Of a stretch of DNA of 42,303 nt, positions 35,398 to 42,303 are shown one piece after another; position 1 is the stretch's first letter, and every line of letters starts with the position of its first letter. The notes under the pieces were generated by a model, which had not been told where the DNA came from, did not search any database, and saw only the letters and a list, made by a program, of their open reading frames with translations. A program made the translations under genes and the position numbers. This DNA comes from Candidatus Omnitrophota bacterium (GTDB lineage Bacteria; Omnitrophota; Gorgyraeia; Duberdicusellales; 4484-171), in the NCBI GenBank assembly GCA_028711575.1, contig JAQTSA010000003.1, forward strand, positions 1 to 42,303, given 5' to 3'.

Positions 35398-37047
35398 ATA
35401 AAGAAATTATCTTTTCTTATTAGCATATTTTTGTCTTTTTCATTTCTTTTTCCGCCTGCCTATTGCAGAGATCCTTTATCGTTTGAAGAAGAGTCTCAAG
35501 AGGATGTTACCCTGGTCATCGGAGAAGTCAGTGTCTTTTCGGTGTATTCTCCGGAACGGGTGTCGATCCGAAACCCGGAAATCGCCGATATCACCAATGT
35601 TGCTGAAAACGAAGTAGTTATCGTTGCTAAAGCTGCCGGCGACACCGCGCTGACAATTTGGGATAGGGAAGGTGAAAAGATCTTTTACATAACAGTATAT
35701 TCTCAGGATTTCAGCCGAGTAAAAAAACGAATGGAAAAACTGCTGCATAGCGATTTAAAAATCCCTGGCATCTACGTTAAAATTAACCCAACCAACGGCC
35801 GGTTGATGGTTATGGGTGAAGCGACCAAACAAAATAAAGAGCATATTGAGAGTTTGCTTGCTCCTTTTGAAGGAGACGAGTCAGATCCTGATAAGCCGGA
35901 TTTTGTTGATAACCTTGTCACAGAAAAAAAAGAATTTAAAGTTGTCGAGATTGAAGCTAGAATCCTGGAAATTAATAAGACCGACCTTGATAATTTAGGC
36001 GTTGAATGGCAGCAATATCTTCAAATTCGTCAAGAACCTTATGGCGCTCCGTCAAGCGGTACCGGTTCAGTTGAGACCACGTTAAGTCTTATTCGTCCTT
36101 GGACCGCGGTTTGGGGCATGGGGCAATGGTCTCGAGACGCGATTCACGCTAAACTTAATATGCTGATTAGCCGGGGTAGTGGTAAAGAACTGTCTCGTCC
36201 AAAATTGATGTGTTTAACCGGGGAAGAAGCCAAACTGGTTGTTGGCGGAGAAATGCCTTATTTGAGCGGTGCGACCTCCGGTGCCGCCGGAACGTCTATC
36301 AACGTTGAATATAAGGAGTACGGCATAGTTTTTAATGTCAAACCTACTGTTCTTTCGGACGGAAACATTTTTATGAATCTTAAAACCGAGGTCAGCGAGT
36401 TAGACTGGACTAACGCTTTAACTCTTACCGGAAACACCGGCGCAAGCCTGCCGGCTTTTACCACTCGTCAGGCCGAAACGGTGTTAAACATGCAGGATGG
36501 CGACACGGTATTTATTGCCGGATTGATCAAAAGCGACGTTTCTAACACTATTAAAAAGTTTCCTGCCTTAGCAAATGTTCCGGTTTTAGGCAGTTTGTTT
36601 CGTTCAAAAGACTTTCAGAATCGGCAAACTGAACTTGTGATTTCTCTTACGCCGCGGGTCATTGATGTTGAGCCAAAAATTAAAATTCCTGAAATCCAGG
36701 ATGTCCCTGCCGGCCGTTACCGGGCAAACCTTGAAAATTATCACGACATGATACCTGAAGATTTGCAGGGTTATGTCATGGGCGTACAACGTAAGATCTT
36801 AAATAATGTCGCTTATCCGGTACGATTGCTCAATACCGGTTGGGAAGGCATTGTCGTTATGAACATAAAAATAGACCATATCGGACAGTTGGTCGCTAAT
36901 AAGGTTGTTAAATCTTCCGGCTATAATATTTTTGATGAAGACGCGATAAGTATGGTCAGCGGACTGCAGTTTGATCCTTTTCCTCCGCACGTTGACATTG
37001 AGGAACTTGAGATAGAAGTTCCTATCGTGTATCGTGAAAAAAGATAG
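35398..37047 (+). CDS. cpaC: CpaC-type secretin with C-terminal TonB-like domain; apparent AUA start codon
   Basis: AGGAGGTG SD at 35386-35393, 6-nt spacer after GGAGG, then in-frame ATA giving (M)KKLSFLISIFLSFSFLFPPAYCRD; secretin core FKVVEIEARILEINKTDLDNLGVEW...LVISLTPRVID; C-terminus YPVRLLNTGWEGIVVMNIKIDHIGQLVANKVVKSSGYNIFDEDAISMVSGLQFDPFPPH. Confidence 0.88.
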   Translation: MKKLSFLISIFLSFSFLFPPAYCRDPLSFEEESQEDVTLVIGEVSVFSVYSPERVSIRNPEIADITNVAENEVVIVAKAAGDTALTIWDREGEKIFYITVYSQDFSRVKKRMEKLLHSDLKIPGIYVKINPTNGRLMVMGEATKQNKEHIESLLAPFEGDESDPDKPDFVDNLVTEKKEFKVVEIEARILEINKTDLDNLGVEWQQYLQIRQEPYGAPSSGTGSVETTLSLIRPWTAVWGMGQWSRDAIHAKLNMLISRGSGKELSRPKLMCLTGEEAKLVVGGEMPYLSGATSGAAGTSINVEYKEYGIVFNVKPTVLSDGNIFMNLKTEVSELDWTNALTLTGNTGASLPAFTTRQAETVLNMQDGDTVFIAGLIKSDVSNTIKKFPALANVPVLGSLFRSKDFQNRQTELVISLTPRVIDVEPKIKIPEIQDVPAGRYRANLENYHDMIPEDLQGYVMGVQRKILNNVAYPVRLLNTGWEGIVVMNIKIDHIGQLVANKVVKSSGYNIFDEDAISMVSGLQFDPFPPHVDIEELEIEVPIVYREKR

Positions 37048-37120
37048 CTGAAAAGTTATTCAGGCTGGGTTAAGAATTTTTCTTAATACTTTCCTTTGTA
37101 ATGTTTCTTGGTAAAACTTT

Positions 37121-39283
<2,163 letters not shown>

Positions 39284-39285
39284 TT

Positions 39286-40350
39286 ATGGCTGAAGGAATG
39301 CAAAAATTAAGAAAGCTTTTAGGTGACGAAAAAATTACCGAAATAATGGTAAACGGCCCAAACGCTACTTTTCTTGAAGTTCAAGGTCATAAATATAAGA
39401 TCGATACTCTTTTTACTGATGAAGACATGCAGGAAATAATCGATGAAGTTTTTAATAAAGTCGGCAAACCGATTTCATACTATAACCCGAGCGGTGACGT
39501 TTGTTTAGAAGACGGCTCACGCCTTAACTTGATTACTTACCCTTTAGCCCGTTGCGGAACGACTCTGACCATTAGAAAATTTGACCGTCAGCTTCATAGC
39601 ATTGATGACCTTATCGAAAAAGGTACTTTGAGCCGGAAAATGGCCGACTTTTTAATCGCTTGTATCAAAGGGCAGGTCAACATTCTTTTTTCCGGCGCGA
39701 CCGGTTCGGGAAAAACAACAACTATGGAAATGCTTTCTTACCATATACCGGAACAGGAACGTATTGTTACCATTGAAGATACTGCTGAGCTTATTCTTCA
39801 CCAGGAAAACCTTGTTCCGATGGAAACCCGATCGCCTGACGAGCACGGTAAAGGCGAGGTTACTTTACGGGACTTGATTCGTAACTCATTGCGTATGCGC
39901 CCGGACAGAATTATTGTTGGTGAGGTCAGAGGCCCGGAAGCTTTAGACATGATTCAAGCTATGTCAACCGGCCACCGGGGAACTTTAGCGGTTATTCATG
40001 GCAACTCTCCACAGGAAATAACCAGCCGGCTTGAAACTTTAATTCTTTCTTCCGGCATAAAGCTTCCGGTACATGAGATAAGAAGAATGATTGGAAACAC
40101 TTTGAACATTATTGTTCAGCAGGAACGTATGGCTGACGGGGTGCGCCGGATAACTCAGATCTCTGAAGCGCGTGGAGTTGAACGGGAAGAAGTCGCTTTA
40201 CAGGACATTTATGTTTTTCGTAGAGAAGGGAAAACTGCCGACGGGCGAATCAAGGGTAGTTTTCAGACAGTTATGCGTATGTATCCCCGCTTTTTTGCTG
40301 AGTTCCAGCGTTTAGGAATTTTAGACGAAAAAATCTTTTCTGACCACTAA
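39286..40350 (+). CDS. cpaF: CpaF/TadA-type secretion ATPase (second copy)
   Basis: [39 protein letters not shown]...[38 protein letters not shown]. Confidence 0.95.
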   Translation: MAEGMQKLRKLLGDEKITEIMVNGPNATFLEVQGHKYKIDTLFTDEDMQEIIDEVFNKVGKPISYYNPSGDVCLEDGSRLNLITYPLARCGTTLTIRKFDRQLHSIDDLIEKGTLSRKMADFLIACIKGQVNILFSGATGSGKTTTMEMLSYHIPEQERIVTIEDTAELILHQENLVPMETRSPDEHGKGEVTLRDLIRNSLRMRPDRIIVGEVRGPEALDMIQAMSTGHRGTLAVIHGNSPQEITSRLETLILSSGIKLPVHEIRRMIGNTLNIIVQQERMADGVRRITQISEARGVEREEVALQDIYVFRREGKTADGRIKGSFQTVMRMYPRFFAEFQRLGILDEKIFSDH

Positions 40351-40421
40351 AAACACCAAAGACACCTTTCTATAACTTTAAAGCGGCGGTTGGCCGCAAT
40401 GGTTGTAAGAAATAATAAGTC

Positions 40422-41846
40422 ATGCCTAAAATTACGTCAGACACCAAACAACTTATTTTTCGTTTAGCAAAAAAAAATTATCTTGGCGTTCGTGAGATTT
40501 CGCTTTTGTTAGAGCAAAAATACGGAAAAAAAGTCTCGAAAAGCTCAGTTCAGCTGATTTTAAAGCCTAAACGATCCCGGCTTAAGATTAAAAAAGGCCC
40601 AAAACCGGCCCGCCTGCGTTACAGCAAATCGGCGTTAGATCAGGCCGGCCTTTTTATTCTTTTGGCAATGGATTATAAAGTTGATTTAATAGCTTATTTT
40701 TCCCGCGGCTTTAGCGGGTATTTTCCGAAAATCAGCGTTAGATCCATAGAAAAGATAATTAGTTTTTTAAGTTTATCGGCATATTGCGGCCGGGCAATAG
40801 AAACCTCTAAAAAAAACAAAACATTTTTGAAGTTGTCAGGCCAGTATTCTTTTCCTTCAAAAAAAGTTCAATCCTTTTTGGCGGGGATAACCAGTCATAT
40901 CCCAACGGTCGATATTAAAGATATAAAACAGCGGTTACAAACAGTTACGACCGTTAAACTGTACTTTAAAAACAACCTGGTCAGTTTTTTGGACGCTAAA
41001 CTTACCTGCTTTTGGGACGGCCCCTGTGAAAACCCGAAATTCTTTGAGACCTATCTTTACAGCGAAAAAATCGTTAAACAGCGTATCACAGAAAAGCATA
41101 TAATCATAGGGTATACTGAAGGGCAAAATTATTTGTCGGTTCGATTAACAAACTTTTTGTCCGGCCTGCGGTCCGGGCTAAAAAGAGTCGACCTTTTATT
41201 TTTAAACGGAAAAACCAAAGAAATTAAAGGAAACTTTGGGCCTAACCCTTCGTTTTTAATCGGTTATTTTCCCAGAAACTTTTCAAAATCAATTCAGTTT
41301 TTAGAAAAACCGCCTCGGTTTAAAAAACTTACCGTTTTTGACCGAGACTTTTATTACACGCCGGTTTTAACCCGGTTTATTAGAGAAAAAAGTTCAGAGG
41401 GAAATATCTTAAACAGCGTGTTAATAAAAACCAAACAACGTCAACTGCCGGTTTTGGGGATATTGACTGACCGAAGGAATTACGTGGACCATCTTACAAA
41501 ACAATATTTTTTTGTCTGGCCTTACCTTGACGAGACTTTTCTTAAACAACAAAATGTTTTGAGCCAAAAAAAGAGTGTATCAAAGGTAACGATTGACGAA
41601 ATAATTAATAAGTTACCGGACTTTTTTTCGTTTAAGGAATTATCTGATTTCAGCAAGTTAACTGACATATTATCATTCCTTTTAAAAAAAGAATTTTCTT
41701 TTCTAGAGTGCCGTAACCGTTGCGGCGGACTCGTCAAAGAAAAGGATGTTTTAAGGTTAACCATTCCTTCGATACCAAAAGAAACGAAATATCATTTTAA
41801 TAACAGTTGTCTTTATATAGAAGGTAAGCGAGTTGTTATGGTTTAA
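40422..41846 (+). CDS. Protein of unknown family; N-terminal transposase-like HTH, possible degenerate/domesticated DDE-type core
   Basis: TKQLIFRLAKKNYLGVREISLLLEQKYGKKVSKSSVQLILKPKR (HTH); acidic motifs SFLDAKLTCFWDG, KLTVFDRDFYYTPVLTRFI, VWPYLDETFL reminiscent of, but not proven to be, a DDE triad; intact 474-aa frame. Confidence 0.5.
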   Translation: MPKITSDTKQLIFRLAKKNYLGVREISLLLEQKYGKKVSKSSVQLILKPKRSRLKIKKGPKPARLRYSKSALDQAGLFILLAMDYKVDLIAYFSRGFSGYFPKISVRSIEKIISFLSLSAYCGRAIETSKKNKTFLKLSGQYSFPSKKVQSFLAGITSHIPTVDIKDIKQRLQTVTTVKLYFKNNLVSFLDAKLTCFWDGPCENPKFFETYLYSEKIVKQRITEKHIIIGYTEGQNYLSVRLTNFLSGLRSGLKRVDLLFLNGKTKEIKGNFGPNPSFLIGYFPRNFSKSIQFLEKPPRFKKLTVFDRDFYYTPVLTRFIREKSSEGNILNSVLIKTKQRQLPVLGILTDRRNYVDHLTKQYFFVWPYLDETFLKQQNVLSQKKSVSKVTIDEIINKLPDFFSFKELSDFSKLTDILSFLLKKEFSFLECRNRCGGLVKEKDVLRLTIPSIPKETKYHFNNSCLYIEGKRVVMV

Positions 41847-41880
41847 TAGTGATTAAGTGATTGAGTAATTAAGTTATTAA
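41847..41880 (+). repeat. Repeat module A: GTGATTAAGTGATTGAGTAATTAAGT tandem
   Basis: Same degenerate ~10-nt unit as at 24038-24072 and 7856-7892. Confidence 0.7.
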
Positions 41881-41908
41881 GGGGACGCAAGAGCGCAAGT
41901 TGGAGTAC

Positions 41909-42007
41909 GTCAAACGTTCACTACGTTCACGTCAAACTGGCTCGTCTACGACGAAGCCGTCAAACCGGCACTACGTGCCGTCAAACCGGCACTACGTGCC
42001 GTCAAAC
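41909..42007 (+). repeat. Repeat module C: GTCAAAC-spaced short hairpin array
   Basis: GTCAAAC at 41909, 41931, 41959, 41980, 42001, separated by CTACG-centred segments (GGCACTACGTGCC twice). Confidence 0.85.
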
Positions 42008-42015
42008 AATCGCTT

Positions 42016-42070
42016 TAGAAATAATTAGAAATAAATTGAAATTTATAGAAATGGATAGAAATTCGTTGTT
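42016..42070 (+). repeat. Repeat module B: TAGAAAT array followed by GTTGT
   Basis: AGAAATAATTAGAAATAAATTGAAATTTATAGAAATGGATAGAAATTCGTTGTTT; compare 24074-24126. Confidence 0.75.
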
Positions 42071-42093
42071 TGGGCCTCAGGATTGCCTATTCA

Positions 42094-42212
42094 ATGCTCG
42101 CTACGCTTGCGTCAAACACGCGAAGTACGTATGTCAAACTGCTCAGCCTCACGGCGCTGTTCACGGATGATCACAAAGTCCCGCTACCGCGGGAAGCAGA
42201 TGATCACTGATT
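42094..42212 (+). repeat. Module C (GTCAAAC at 42111 and 42133) followed by module D copy 2
   Basis: GCTCGCTACGCTTGCGTCAAAC; CACGGCGCTGTTCACGGATGATCACAAAGTCCCGCTACCGCGGGAAGCAGATGATCACTGAT. Confidence 0.75.
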
Positions 42213-42303
42213 ATACTTTTTCTTTGGTATAAACACCTGTTTGAACTCAAATACGATCATATATCAATCTTTTAATTCTTTCCCTATCAAGGCTATTTCC
42301 TGT

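Noticed and set aside
40383-40397. GCGGC-GGTTG-GCCGC hairpin between cpaF and the orphan gene
   Set aside because: Short stem without a T tract; insufficient to call a terminator or regulatory element.
41909-42139. Possible CRISPR array (regularly spaced GTCAAAC)
   Set aside because: The constant element is only 7 nt, spacers are palindromic and partly identical, and no cas genes are visible; treated as a hairpin repeat array.

Overview
The window is a gene-dense, AT-rich bacterial chromosomal segment. Gene content and style suggest an uncultivated Omnitrophota-like lineage, but that taxonomic guess is inference only. The first ~24 kb is mostly housekeeping: TrkH, pheS-pheT, a candidate 6S-like RNA, rarA, a PAC2-family protein, tRNA-Leu(GAG), a FIST / histidine kinase / REC-GGDEF signalling operon, cvpA, a NIF3-like gene, dnaG, rpoD, gatCAB, an S41 protease, tsaD, mgtC, a bactofilin-HTH fusion, a membrane-anchored HTH protein and tRNA-Met(CAU). 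The remainder is more accessory: an HD-GYP protein, an EamA half-transporter, a nitroreductase, secreted TPR/MORN/peptidase-MA genes, a cupin, an M48/YbjQ/PIN cluster, and a Tad/Cpa-type secretion locus. That locus contains a parvulin lipoprotein, CpaB, a secretin with a TonB C-terminal domain, a CpaE-CpaF fusion and a second CpaF. It is followed by an unfamiliar HTH plus possible DDE-like protein and a dense non-coding repeat field. Leads most worth following: (1) the atypical Tad locus, including an apparent AUA start codon; (2) the bactofilin-HTH / HTH-TM pair; (3) the composite GTCAAAC / GTGATTRAGT / TAGAAAT / TGATCA repeat family next to a domesticated-transposase-like gene; (4) unassigned structured intergenic RNAs. 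No CRISPR array, rRNA or intact IS element was identified.
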